The notes: generated by a model not told the origin, from the letters alone. Positions 1 through 7,667 are shown, numbered from the stretch's first letter. The stretch is DNA of 9,556 nucleotides from Candidatus Gastranaerophilales bacterium (GCA_947630355.1 CANRHJ010000069.1:1-9556); one strand, 5' to 3'. Translations and numbers: made by a program.

Positions 1-334
1 CAGGAATACCTGTTTCAAGAGCTACGGAAGCGACACCTTTTGAAACTTCAGCACAAACATAATCATAATGTGAAGTAGAACCTTTTATAACGGCGCCTAA
101 TGTTATAACCGCATTATATTTACCGGATTTTGCCGTTTTTTTTGCTATAATTGGTATTTCAAATGCTCCGGGTACCCATATTATATCTATGTTTTCTTCT
201 TTTGTTCCGTGTCTTAACAGTTCATCCTTTGCTCCGGATAATAATTTTGAACCGATAAATTCATTAAATCTTGCAACAATTATACAAAATTTTTCATCTT
301 TAACAGTTAACATTCCTTCAATTATGTTTGTCAT
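1..334 (-). CDS. ribH: 6,7-dimethyl-8-ribityllumazine synthase, C-terminus cut by window edge
   Basis: Penultimate enzyme of riboflavin synthesis. It condenses 5-amino-6-ribitylaminouracil with 3,4-dihydroxy-2-butanone 4-phosphate in the cytoplasm, usually as a 60-mer or pentamer. I translated the minus strand from the ATG at 334-332 and read 111 uninterrupted residues, about 70% of the usual length of roughly 155. Visible family marks are VARFNEFI (20-27, with the substrate-stacking F23 and N24), VPGAFEIP (54-61), LGAVIKGSTSHYDY (79-92, with the phosphate-binding G85-S86-T87 and the catalytic-type H89), and the start of the helix CAEVSKGVA. The start is set by an AAGGAG Shine-Dalgarno about five bases upstream (near 340-345). 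It lies downstream of ribF on the same strand but 163 bases away and with its own promoter. Identity is secure; only the missing end is unknown. Confidence 0.96.
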   Translation of the reverse strand, partial: MTNIIEGMLTVKDEKFCIIVARFNEFIGSKLLSGAKDELLRHGTKEENIDIIWVPGAFEIPIIAKKTAKSGKYNAVITLGAVIKGSTSHYDYVCAEVSKGVASVALETGIP

Positions 335-352
335 AATATCTCCTTATGAAAA

Positions 353-381
353 TTTATAACTTGATTTTACAATAGTGTAAA
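353..381 (-). promoter_or_regulatory. Probable sigma70-type promoter of ribH
   Basis: Reading the minus strand, TTTACA (381-376, five of six matches to the -35 consensus) is followed by exactly 17 bases and TATAAA (358-353, five of six matches to the -10). Transcription would start near 346, giving a leader of only about a dozen bases that contains the AAGGAG. The -35 hexamer is one arm of a perfect TTTACA-N4-TGTAAA dyad (366-381), so a protein bound there would block polymerase. No transcript data are available. Confidence 0.6.
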
Positions 382-439
382 TAAATATAAAAGTTTTATA
401 TATAAAGTTTTACATGATTTTATGTAAATTAATGTAAAT
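366..439. promoter_or_regulatory. Cluster of TTTACA/TGTAAA boxes with two perfect inverted repeats
   Basis: Five related boxes fall within 74 bases upstream of ribH. TTTACA (366-371) and TGTAAA (376-381) form an inverted repeat with a 4-base centre. TTTACAT (409-415) and ATGTAAA (422-428) form a second one with a 6-base centre. A further ATGTAAAT (432-439) repeats the one at 422-429 in direct orientation at a 10-base step, about one helical turn. This arrangement suggests an operator or an array of binding sites for a regulator of ribH. Because TTTACA also resembles a -35 hexamer and the region is very AT-rich, some copies may be incidental. Confidence 0.4.
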
Positions 440-497
440 AATAGCATTCATTTGAAGTCAGTTATAAATATTTTAAAAGTGAGCCGATAGCTTTTTC

Positions 498-1397
498 TTA
501 TTTTACGAAGTGTTTATATATTTCAGTAAAGGCGATATCACGTAAAATTTGAACTTTAAGTTTTTCAGAATTTTCAAAATCTATTTGATTTCTTATTTTT
601 GCAATAAAAGATATTTTGATATTTTTTCCGTAAATATCTTTGTTAAAGTTAATAATGTGTACTTCTGTTTTTAATTTTGGAACTCTCATGTGATTTAAAA
701 TTCCGTTATAGTTCATTCCGTCAATATTAACACTAACGAAATAAACTCCGTAGGGAACCTTAATTTTATCTTCAGGATATAAAATATTTGCGCTGGGGAA
801 ACCTAGTTTTGATGCAATTTTATCTCCGTGTTGAACAATTCCGCTTATAAAGAATTTATAGCCGAGAAGTTCATTTGCATCCTGAAAATTACCCAGATGA
901 ATTAAATTCCTTATAACAGAGCAGCTCACAATATTATTTTTCACGACGAAAGGCGGTACATTATAATATTTATATCCGAAGGCGCATTGATTGTCTTTAA
1001 GAAATTGTGAAGTTCCTTTTCTGTTAAAACCAAATGTGTGGTTAAATCCTGTTGTTATGGCGACAGGCGAAAAATATTTTATCAATATATCTTTTAGGTA
1101 TGAGTCTGCGCTCATTGAGGCAAAATCTTCAAAATTGAGTAATACAACATTATCAATACCTATATTATTTAAGATTTCCAGCTTTTCATTCAGTGTTAAT
1201 ATTTGTTCAACTGTGTTTGAACTGATTACTAATGACGGATGGTTTTTAAATAAAATTACGCAAGAATTTGTATTATATTCTTTTGCAATATGAATAGCAT
1301 TTTTTAAGACTACTTTATGTCCCAAATGCAGTCCGTCAAAATAACCTAATGCCAATGATGAGTTTTTTATATTTAGTAAATCATTATAAATTTGCAT
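498..1397 (-). CDS. ribF: Bifunctional riboflavin kinase / FAD synthetase
   Basis: Cytoplasmic enzyme that phosphorylates riboflavin to FMN and adenylylates FMN to FAD. The 299 residues match the family's usual length of about 300. The N-terminal nucleotidyltransferase domain shows GYFDGLHLGH (18-27, the HxGH signature), KNHPS (51-55) for the usual PHP segment, TTGFNHTFGFNRKG (115-128) and SCSVIRNLI (158-166, family SSTRIR). The C-terminal kinase domain shows ISGIVQHGDKIASKLGFPSAN (184-204), PYGVYFVSV, E245 in TEVHI, and the family ending Q-I-x-R-D. FPSAN replaces the usual FPTAN, and the NxGxxPT segment is not recognisable (GILNHMRVPK, 232-241). I start at the ATG at 1397. The longer reading from a TTG at 1421 adds eight residues, runs through a perfect TATAAT and has no Shine-Dalgarno. 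ribF diverges from the GH13 gene and lies upstream of ribH. Confidence 0.93.
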   Translation of the reverse strand: MQIYNDLLNIKNSSLALGYFDGLHLGHKVVLKNAIHIAKEYNTNSCVILFKNHPSLVISSNTVEQILTLNEKLEILNNIGIDNVVLLNFEDFASMSADSYLKDILIKYFSPVAITTGFNHTFGFNRKGTSQFLKDNQCAFGYKYYNVPPFVVKNNIVSCSVIRNLIHLGNFQDANELLGYKFFISGIVQHGDKIASKLGFPSANILYPEDKIKVPYGVYFVSVNIDGMNYNGILNHMRVPKLKTEVHIINFNKDIYGKNIKISFIAKIRNQIDFENSEKLKVQILRDIAFTEIYKHFVK

Positions 1398-1403
1398 AAT
1401 GTA

Positions 1404-1431
1404 ATTATAGACAAAAATCAAAAATTGTAGA
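1404..1431 (-). promoter_or_regulatory. Promoter of ribF placed for a leaderless transcript
   Basis: On the minus strand a perfect TATAAT (1409-1404) is preceded at 16 bases by TCTACA (1431-1426, four of six matches to the -35). The TATAAT ends only six bases (TACATT) before the ATG at 1397, so a start site about seven bases downstream of the -10 falls on or next to the A of the ATG. There is no purine-rich ribosome binding site between them. The simplest reading is a leaderless ribF mRNA. The alternative is translation from the upstream TTG driven by a more distant promoter. Confidence 0.5.
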
Positions 1432-1444
1432 ATACTAAATTTAT

Positions 1445-1450
1445 AAGGGG
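1445..1450 (+). promoter_or_regulatory. Shine-Dalgarno that fixes the GTG start of the GH13 gene
   Basis: AAGGGG lies eight bases upstream of the GTG at 1459-1461 and no ATG is positioned better, so it decides the start. The 61-base divergent gap with ribF must also hold this gene's promoter. TAGACA (1408-1413) and TACTAA (1433-1438), 19 bases apart, are a weak candidate pair that would overlap the ribF promoter on the other strand. That promoter guess is poorly supported. Confidence 0.6.
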
Positions 1451-1458
1451 AAGTTTAA

Positions 1459-3570
1459 GTGCCAAATAATAACATTAAAAATATTAATACTATAAAGATG
1501 CCGTGTATATATGATACGTGGGAGAAATATTTTGGTGCATATTTTACTCAAAGCGGTGAAGCAATATTCAGGTTTTATACTTTTCCCGATGTTAAGAACG
1601 TAATATTGCAGATAAAACGGGAAAAGATGCCAATAACTTCCTACAATATGGAAAACACAGGGTTTGGTATATGGGTATTGAAGCTGGAAAAAGATAAAAT
1701 AAGTAATTATGACAGATATCGTTTCATAATTGATTATAAGGATGAGCAAATACCCGTAAAGGATCCTTGTTCAATGTATCAGGATTCATATTTCAAATGG
1801 TCACGAATATATAATCATTCATTGTTTGAATGGAGTGATAAAGACTGGATGTGCGGTGAAAACCATAAAAGAATAAGCAGGCTTTCCAATCAGACAAACA
1901 AACTTCATCCCGTTGAAGCATTGAGAATATTCGAAATGCATATAGGAACTCTGACTAAGGAGGGAACTTTTTTATCGGCAATAGAGAAATTGAAGTATAT
2001 ATCTGACGAATTAAAATTCAATGCAATAGAACTGATGCCGGTTGAGAATACGTATTCATTTAACTGGGGATACGATGGTGTGGATAAATACGCGCCTAAT
2101 CATACATACGGAACACCTGATGACTTAAAAAAATTAATAGATACTGCACATCAATTAAACTTAAATGTAATAATGGACATAGTTCCAAATCATTTGGGAC
2201 CTGATATTGCGCAATTGCAAAAGACCGGCCCGTATATTGAAGGTGAAAATTGTTTCGGATATAAGTTTAATTACGAAAAGGATGAAAACAGTTCTCATGT
2301 GCGTGATTTTATAACGGGGGCTGCGTTAAATTGGATAATAAATTATCACTGCGACGGATTAAGAGTTGATATGACAAAATTTATGTGCAGTGATTTTACA
2401 ATGAAACAAATGGTGGCCGAGATAAATTACCACGCGCCGGATGCGTTCTTGATAGCGGAAGACGGACGGGATAATGATAGCCGCGTTACGAAAGCATTTT
2501 CCGCATCCGAACAGGAAGAGAATGAATTAAATCATGAAAAATTTATAAACAGAATAAAAAAGAATGATGTATCCTTATCTGCATTAGGGTTTGACAGTGA
2601 GTGGGATTTTCCTTTCCATAAACAGATAGCTGCATCTGTCTTAGGTGTATGGGATTGCAGAGAAAAAAATTTATGTGCTCTGGATTATTCTTTAAGAGAT
2701 GCTCAATCAAGGGTTAAATATCCAATGAGTCATGATGAAATAGGTAACGTGGACGGTACAAGATTAATATCAAAAATATTAACAAACGAATTAAATTTGA
2801 ATGACAAAGTCTGCGAGTGTTGTCACAGCTTAAAATGTAAGCTTGCCGCCCACGCTGCGCACCGAATAACAGCCGCTTTCTTAAGTGGTGAATTGGAAAA
2901 AATGAGTGATGATGAACGAAAGAATTTTTATAAAGAAAATTCCCTTGATGCGGATTTCACAATTGAAGATATTTATAGTGCCGTAAAAAAGGCTTTTGAA
3001 ATGCAAAAATTAGCTACAGGGAAGGTTTATTCAATACCCGGACCAAAGATGATTTTTCAGGGTGATGAGGCTGCTGATATTTCGTACTTTAAATTCTTCA
3101 GAAAATTTTCTACAGGTCCCGAACCTTATCTTAGGGATAAAGGTTATGAACCGGGTCTGCCTGCTTTTTTAGATTCCAAATTATTCAGTGTTATACCTTG
3201 TAATAAATATTCTTATATTAATACTTCAATGCGTGAATATGTAAGAGATTTAAATGTATTATGCGAAAACAATATCGCACTTTCAAACGGTCATATTGAG
3301 AAAACAATCGTAAATGAAAATGCGCAAATTCATGCGATTTATTGCAGAAAAATATATAATGAAATATTTTCAATATCTAATTTTTCGGATAATAATTACG
3401 ACAGATACGGCATAATGTTCCCCAAAGGTCAATGGCGGGAAATTTTAAACTCCGATGAAACCCAATATTCCGGCAGCGGTGTATATTTAAATCAAAATGA
3501 AATAAAAGAACAATTCAGTTATATAAAAATAAGCAGGTACGGTATAATCTTTTTTGAAAAAGTAAATTAA
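1459..3570 (+). CDS. GH13 alpha-amylase-superfamily enzyme (trehalohydrolase/branching-enzyme-like)
   Basis: A 703-residue cytoplasmic-type enzyme (no signal peptide) of glycoside hydrolase family 13, acting on alpha-1,4-glucans. An N-terminal E-set/CBM48-like beta domain (about 20-140) precedes the TIM barrel. The four GH13 regions are intact: MDIVPNH (239-245), DGLRVDM (299-305, nucleophile D304 with R302), LIAEDGRDN (331-339, acid/base E334) and MSHDEIGN (423-430, transition-state D426). A GIPKM-type strand, GPKMIFQGDE (528-537), and a C-terminal beta domain follow. NWGYDGVDKYAPNHTYGTPDD (202-222), GFDSEWDFPFHKQ and HDEIGN resemble maltooligosyltrehalose trehalohydrolase (TreZ), whereas the length and FQGDE resemble branching enzyme (GlgB). 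No treY or glg partner is in the window, so the exact reaction is unassigned. An insert of about 90 residues after region IV carries a cysteine/histidine cluster (452-468). The GTG start is supported by AAGGGG. Confidence 0.88.
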   Translation: MPNNNIKNINTIKMPCIYDTWEKYFGAYFTQSGEAIFRFYTFPDVKNVILQIKREKMPITSYNMENTGFGIWVLKLEKDKISNYDRYRFIIDYKDEQIPVKDPCSMYQDSYFKWSRIYNHSLFEWSDKDWMCGENHKRISRLSNQTNKLHPVEALRIFEMHIGTLTKEGTFLSAIEKLKYISDELKFNAIELMPVENTYSFNWGYDGVDKYAPNHTYGTPDDLKKLIDTAHQLNLNVIMDIVPNHLGPDIAQLQKTGPYIEGENCFGYKFNYEKDENSSHVRDFITGAALNWIINYHCDGLRVDMTKFMCSDFTMKQMVAEINYHAPDAFLIAEDGRDNDSRVTKAFSASEQEENELNHEKFINRIKKNDVSLSALGFDSEWDFPFHKQIAASVLGVWDCREKNLCALDYSLRDAQSRVKYPMSHDEIGNVDGTRLISKILTNELNLNDKVCECCHSLKCKLAAHAAHRITAAFLSGELEKMSDDERKNFYKENSLDADFTIEDIYSAVKKAFEMQKLATGKVYSIPGPKMIFQGDEAADISYFKFFRKFSTGPEPYLRDKGYEPGLPAFLDSKLFSVIPCNKYSYINTSMREYVRDLNVLCENNIALSNGHIEKTIVNENAQIHAIYCRKIYNEIFSISNFSDNNYDRYGIMFPKGQWREILNSDETQYSGSGVYLNQNEIKEQFSYIKISRYGIIFFEKVN

Positions 3571-4832
3571 ATTTTTTCAAGTAAATAATTTATTGCCCCT
3601 CTGTTTTCGTCAAAAACGGATTTTGCATTATTACAAAACTGATTATATTTGTCTATATTCGAATAGAAGGAATTTAATTCGCCGATTAATTGAGAAACAT
3701 CTGAAACAATTACTGCACAGTTTTTTTCGGTAACTATTTTATAGACATCTTTAAAATTGAAGATACAAGGTCCCGAGATAACGGGTTTTCCCCAAATATT
3801 AGCTTCTAAAGGGTTGTGTCCGCCCGTAGAAGAAAAGCTGCCGCCAATAAAAGCCGTATGACAGAGCGAAAATAATTTAGACAGTTCTCCCATTGTATCA
3901 AGAAGTATAATTTCTTTATTTTCAAAATTATCATTATTTGAGCGTTTGCCCCAATTAAAACCTGTATTTTTTATTAATGCAATAACTTCATCATATCTTT
4001 GCGGATGTCTTGGTGCAATAAGCATAACTGCATCACTATGATTTTTTTTCAATTCACAAAATGCTTTAAGTACTATTTCATCTTCGCCTTTATGAGTGCT
4101 TGCGGCAATAAATAATCTTTTGCCGTCTGTTTTTAATTGATTTCTGTATTCTTCAATTTGGGTTTCCGTTAAGTTTTGGTTGATATCAAATTTTAAATTT
4201 CCCATTACATCAACTTTAGCGTATTCTGCACCGAGCGCAATAATCCTTTGAGCATCGTCTTTTGTCTGCATGAAGATTTTTTCATACTTATTCAGAAAAG
4301 ATGCAAGGAACCATTTTATTTTTTTGTAACCGTCAAAAGAATGCGGAGATATTCGTCCGTTAATCGTATAAACTTTAATATTCTTTGCTTTAGCAGTATA
4401 AACGAAAAAAGGCCATATTTCAGTCTCAGCAATAATAACTTTTTCGGGATTAAATGTATTAAAGAAAGATAAAACGCTGAAGAAAAAGTCAAACGGGTAA
4501 TACGTAACGGTATCAGCTATATCCGAGAAGGTTTTTTTTGCTATTTCATGACCTGTTTTAGTTGTTGTTGTTATAACAAGATGTTCGTCAGGATGAGAGG
4601 CTTTATATAATTTGATTAATTCTTTGACCGCGTTAACTTCGCCGACAGACACAGCATGAAAGACGGTTGTTTTTTGTCCATTTTTGTCAAACTTGTAAAA
4701 TCCCGTTTTCTGCCAAAAACCGGCTCTGAATTTAGGCTGAATAATCAATGCCGCAATAATTACCGGTGAGAGCAGCAAGGTTATTAATATAAGAAATAAG
4801 TTGTAAACATATACCATATTAATTATCTTCAT
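3567..4832 (-). CDS. waaA: 3-deoxy-D-manno-octulosonic acid (Kdo) transferase
   Basis: Inner-membrane-associated GT30 glycosyltransferase that moves Kdo from CMP-Kdo onto the lipid A precursor, building the inner core of lipopolysaccharide. At 421 residues it has the usual family length. It shows an N-terminal membrane anchor (about 12-31), FHAVSVGE (58-65, with catalytic-type E65), ITTTTKTG (87-94), YYPFD (111-115), AETEIWP (135-141), NGRISPHS (158-165), MQTKDDAQRI (188-197), GNLKFDI (211-217) and, in the nucleotide-binding half, IAPRHPQR (272-279) and STGGHNPLEANIWGKP (335-350). The first ATG (4832) overlaps the end of secA by 14 bases. The internal ATG at 4817, one base past the secA stop, gives MVYVYNLFL, more typical of the family, and may be the true start. 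Neither has a strong Shine-Dalgarno, so translation is probably coupled to secA. Its stop overlaps that of the convergent GH13 gene. Confidence 0.95.
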   Translation of the reverse strand: MKIINMVYVYNLFLILITLLLSPVIIAALIIQPKFRAGFWQKTGFYKFDKNGQKTTVFHAVSVGEVNAVKELIKLYKASHPDEHLVITTTTKTGHEIAKKTFSDIADTVTYYPFDFFFSVLSFFNTFNPEKVIIAETEIWPFFVYTAKAKNIKVYTINGRISPHSFDGYKKIKWFLASFLNKYEKIFMQTKDDAQRIIALGAEYAKVDVMGNLKFDINQNLTETQIEEYRNQLKTDGKRLFIAASTHKGEDEIVLKAFCELKKNHSDAVMLIAPRHPQRYDEVIALIKNTGFNWGKRSNNDNFENKEIILLDTMGELSKLFSLCHTAFIGGSFSSTGGHNPLEANIWGKPVISGPCIFNFKDVYKIVTEKNCAVIVSDVSQLIGELNSFYSNIDKYNQFCNNAKSVFDENRGAINYLLEKI

Positions 4833-7509
4833 TATTTTCTTTAACAGGTTTAGTATCCGGCATAACTATTTCTTCCGGATTGTTATATCCTTCGGGATTT
4901 ATGATTTGGATGCCGAATTTTGTTCTGAATAAATGCTTTACAGTGTCGCTTTGGATATCATACATCATATTGTTAAATAAGTCGTAAGCTTCTTTTTTGT
5001 ATTCCAGAAGCGGATTTTTTTGTCCGTATGCTCTGAGTCCGATGCCGTCACGAAGCATATCAATATTGTGTAAATGGTCAATCCATTTGTTATCGACAAC
5101 TCTTAAAAGAATATCTTTTTCCAGATGGCGCATAATGTTATCGGAGCTGAACGGGACTTCTTTCGGCTGTTCAAGATTATATTGGCTTGTTACGTTGTTA
5201 TAAAAATCTATAGTCTTTTGTTCGTGGTCTTTATATGCGGCAAGAGCCATATCTCTGATTTTTGCATAGACATTATCAAATTTAAGACCTTGTATATCTT
5301 TAACTTCAAGATTTGATAATTGCGGAATAACCGAATGGATTTCTTTAACAAGAGATACCAAGTCTTCTCTTATGTATTCATCGGGATTCATACCCGGTGC
5401 TATGTATGATTTCAGTAACCTGTCTGTTTCTTTTTCAATCATGAAAGTAATATCTTCGTGAAGATCAGAATTTTCAAGCACTTTGTTTCTTTGGGCATAG
5501 AATTTTTCACGCTGAAGATTCATAACGTCGTCATATTCAAGTACATTTTTTCTTGCATCAAAATGGAAGGTTTCGACTTTCTTTTGATTACTTTCAATCT
5601 GTCTGGTAATTAATCTGTTTTCAATAGCCAAATCTTCTTCAATATTAAGAGAATTCATAATAGCCATAATTTGCTGACCGCCGAAGATACGCATTAAGCT
5701 GTCTTCAAGCGAGAGGAAAAATCTCGTGGAACCGGGATCGCCTTGACGTGCGGCACGTCCTCTTAACTGGTTATCAATACGTCTTGATTCGTGTCTTTCT
5801 GTTCCGATAACATGTAAACCGCCGGCTTGAACAACTTTAGCGTGTTCTTCATCGGTAATTTTTCTTGTTTCTTCAAGCACTTTTGATTTAATATTTTCAT
5901 AATCGGGGTTGTCAGGCGTAATTCCGCTCGCAACAAGTTTTTCTTTCGCAAGGTATTCGGCATTACCGCCCAATAGAATATCGGTACCTCTGCCCGCCAT
6001 ATTCGTTGCTATTGTGACGGCCCCGAATCTGCCTGCTTGCGCTATGATATATGCTTCTTTTTCGTGGTGCTTCGCATTTAATATATGATGTTTTATGCCG
6101 CGTTTCTTTAATATATCGGATACCAATTCCGATTTTTCTATACTGATGGTACCTACAAGAACGGGTCTGCCCTCTTTATGCATTTTTATTATTTCATCGA
6201 CTACGGCAAGATATTTAACTTTTTCGGTTTTATAGATTATATCGGGTAAATCAATTCTTATATCTTTTTTATTTGTAGGTATTCTGGTTACTTCCAGGTT
6301 GTATATTTTCCCGAATTCAGCTTCTTCCGTCATGGCAGTACCTGTCATACCCGCTAATTTCGGATACAACCTGAAAAGATTTTGAAATGTAATACTTGCT
6401 AAGGTTTGCGTTTCATCTTGAATTTTAACGGCTTCTTTCGCTTCAACAGCCTGATGAAGTCCGTCAGACCAACGTCTGCCTTCCATTAATCTTCCTGTAA
6501 ACTCGTCTACTATGATTACTTCACCGTTTTTTATTACGTAATCGGTATTCAAATGAAACAGTTCTTTTGCCTTCAAAGCTTGGAGCAAGTGATGAGCATA
6601 CTGATTGTTAATATCAAATAAATCTTTAATATCAAGGATTTCTTGCGCTCTGTCAATACCTTCTTCAGTTAAGATGACGTTTTTATTCTTTTCATCAACT
6701 TCATAGTGTTTATTTTTTTCTAACTGCGGAGCAACAGCCGCCATAGTTCTGTATAATTCCGCAGATTTATCAAGCCTTCCGCTTATAATTAAGGGAGTTC
6801 TGGCTTCATCAATAAGAATACTGTCAACTTCATCAATAATAGCGTAATTATATGGTCTTTGAACTCGCTGCTCAACGGAGCCGGCCATATTATCTCTGAG
6901 GTAGTCAAATCCGAATTCATTATTTGTTCCGTATGTTATATCGCATTCATAGGCAAGTTTTTTTCTGTTAAAGTCGTCATAATCGTTCATGCCGGAGAGA
7001 ATAACGCCGACAGACAATCCGAGAAATTTAAATATTTTCCCCATCCATTCGCTGTCTCTTTGAGCCAGATAGTCATTAACTGTAACAATGTGAACGCCTT
7101 TCCCTGTCAGTGCATTTAAATATGCAGGCAGAGTAGCAACGAGAGTTTTACCTTCACCGGTTCTCATTTCGGCAATTTGACCTTCGTGAAGGAAAATGCC
7201 GCCTAACAATTGAACATCAAAGTGGCGCATATTAAGCACTCTTTTTCCGGCTTCTCTGACAACTGCAAATGCTTCCGGCAAAATAGAATCAAGAGCTTCT
7301 TTTTCAAGCTGTCTGTCTTTTTTTATATCGTCGCTGGTATGCCTTTTCGATAAAATTTCTTTAAATTCCAAAGTTTTATTTCTTAATTGCTCATCGGAAA
7401 GCGCTGAAATTTCAGGTTCTAAAGCATTAATGTGCTCAACAACGGGCATTACTTTTTTAATTTTATTATTATTGGGATCACCCAGTAATTTTAAAAGAAA
7501 GTCAATCAT
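4819..7509 (-). CDS. secA: Preprotein translocase ATPase SecA
   Basis: Motor ATPase that drives unfolded preproteins through SecYEG at the inner membrane. The 896 residues are close to the usual 850-930. It shows Walker A in MRTGEGKT (115-122), Walker B DEVD (226-229) followed by SILIDEARTPLIISG, NEFGFDYLRDNM (197-208), the VDEFTGRLMEGRRWSDGLHQ signature (334-353) in the preprotein cross-linking region, AGMTGTA (386-392), the second nucleotide domain with TNMAGRGTD (502-510) and QLRGRAARQGDPGSTRFF (581-598), then the helical scaffold and wing. The extreme C-terminus is a short acidic Asn/Glu-rich tail with no CxCx8CH zinc motif, so the SecB/lipid-binding tail is absent. The start MIDFLLKLLGD is standard for the family. 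A GGAG (7520-7523) sits ten bases upstream, and a second GGGAG is too close to the ATG. It overlaps waaA downstream. Confidence 0.98.
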   Translation of the reverse strand: MIDFLLKLLGDPNNNKIKKVMPVVEHINALEPEISALSDEQLRNKTLEFKEILSKRHTSDDIKKDRQLEKEALDSILPEAFAVVREAGKRVLNMRHFDVQLLGGIFLHEGQIAEMRTGEGKTLVATLPAYLNALTGKGVHIVTVNDYLAQRDSEWMGKIFKFLGLSVGVILSGMNDYDDFNRKKLAYECDITYGTNNEFGFDYLRDNMAGSVEQRVQRPYNYAIIDEVDSILIDEARTPLIISGRLDKSAELYRTMAAVAPQLEKNKHYEVDEKNKNVILTEEGIDRAQEILDIKDLFDINNQYAHHLLQALKAKELFHLNTDYVIKNGEVIIVDEFTGRLMEGRRWSDGLHQAVEAKEAVKIQDETQTLASITFQNLFRLYPKLAGMTGTAMTEEAEFGKIYNLEVTRIPTNKKDIRIDLPDIIYKTEKVKYLAVVDEIIKMHKEGRPVLVGTISIEKSELVSDILKKRGIKHHILNAKHHEKEAYIIAQAGRFGAVTIATNMAGRGTDILLGGNAEYLAKEKLVASGITPDNPDYENIKSKVLEETRKITDEEHAKVVQAGGLHVIGTERHESRRIDNQLRGRAARQGDPGSTRFFLSLEDSLMRIFGGQQIMAIMNSLNIEEDLAIENRLITRQIESNQKKVETFHFDARKNVLEYDDVMNLQREKFYAQRNKVLENSDLHEDITFMIEKETDRLLKSYIAPGMNPDEYIREDLVSLVKEIHSVIPQLSNLEVKDIQGLKFDNVYAKIRDMALAAYKDHEQKTIDFYNNVTSQYNLEQPKEVPFSSDNIMRHLEKDILLRVVDNKWIDHLHNIDMLRDGIGLRAYGQKNPLLEYKKEAYDLFNNMMYDIQSDTVKHLFRTKFGIQIINPEGYNNPEEIVMPDTKPVKENNEDN

Positions 7510-7544
7510 TCTCCCTAATCTCCGTTAATATCCTTATTACTTGA

Positions 7545-7553
7545 ATTTTATCA
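7545..7553 (-). promoter_or_regulatory. Probable extended -10 element of the secA promoter
   Basis: On the minus strand the bases read TGATAAAAT, a TGn extension followed by TAAAAT (five of six matches to the -10). Start would be near 7538, leaving a leader of just under 30 bases with the GGAG Shine-Dalgarno. No convincing -35 lies 16-18 bases upstream, which is acceptable for extended -10 promoters. The call rests on this short match alone. Confidence 0.35.
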
Positions 7554-7667
7554 TATAAATATTTTTTTTAAATACGGTTTTCCCCTATAAATTGTTCGGT
7601 AATATTTTGTTTTTATAAAGGTTAAAATTTTACATTGTTTACCGAAAAGCGATGATAATTCTAACAA

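Noticed and set aside
335..497. Possible FMN riboswitch before ribH
   Set aside because: The gap is short and AT-rich and lacks the conserved GC-containing helices of the RFN element. The transcript leader from the predicted promoter would be only about a dozen bases.
470..500. Possible terminator after ribF around AGCCGATAGCT
   Set aside because: The pairing arms are three or four bases long and imperfect, which is too weak to call.
991..1293. Plus-strand open frame of 100 codons
   Set aside because: It lies wholly inside ribF on the opposite strand, has no ribosome binding site and no recognisable motifs. It is a shadow of a well-supported gene.
1441..1749. Minus-strand open frame of 102 codons
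   Set aside because: It is antisense to the start of the GH13 gene, its composition is that of reverse-read AT-rich coding DNA, and it would collide with the ribF promoter.
4997..5316. Two overlapping plus-strand open frames of 68 and 63 codons
   Set aside because: Both are antisense to conserved SecA coding sequence and have no start signals or family features.
5763..5963. Minus-strand 66-codon frame in the same direction as secA
   Set aside because: It is an out-of-frame reading of the conserved second nucleotide-binding domain of SecA. secA itself shows no frameshift here.
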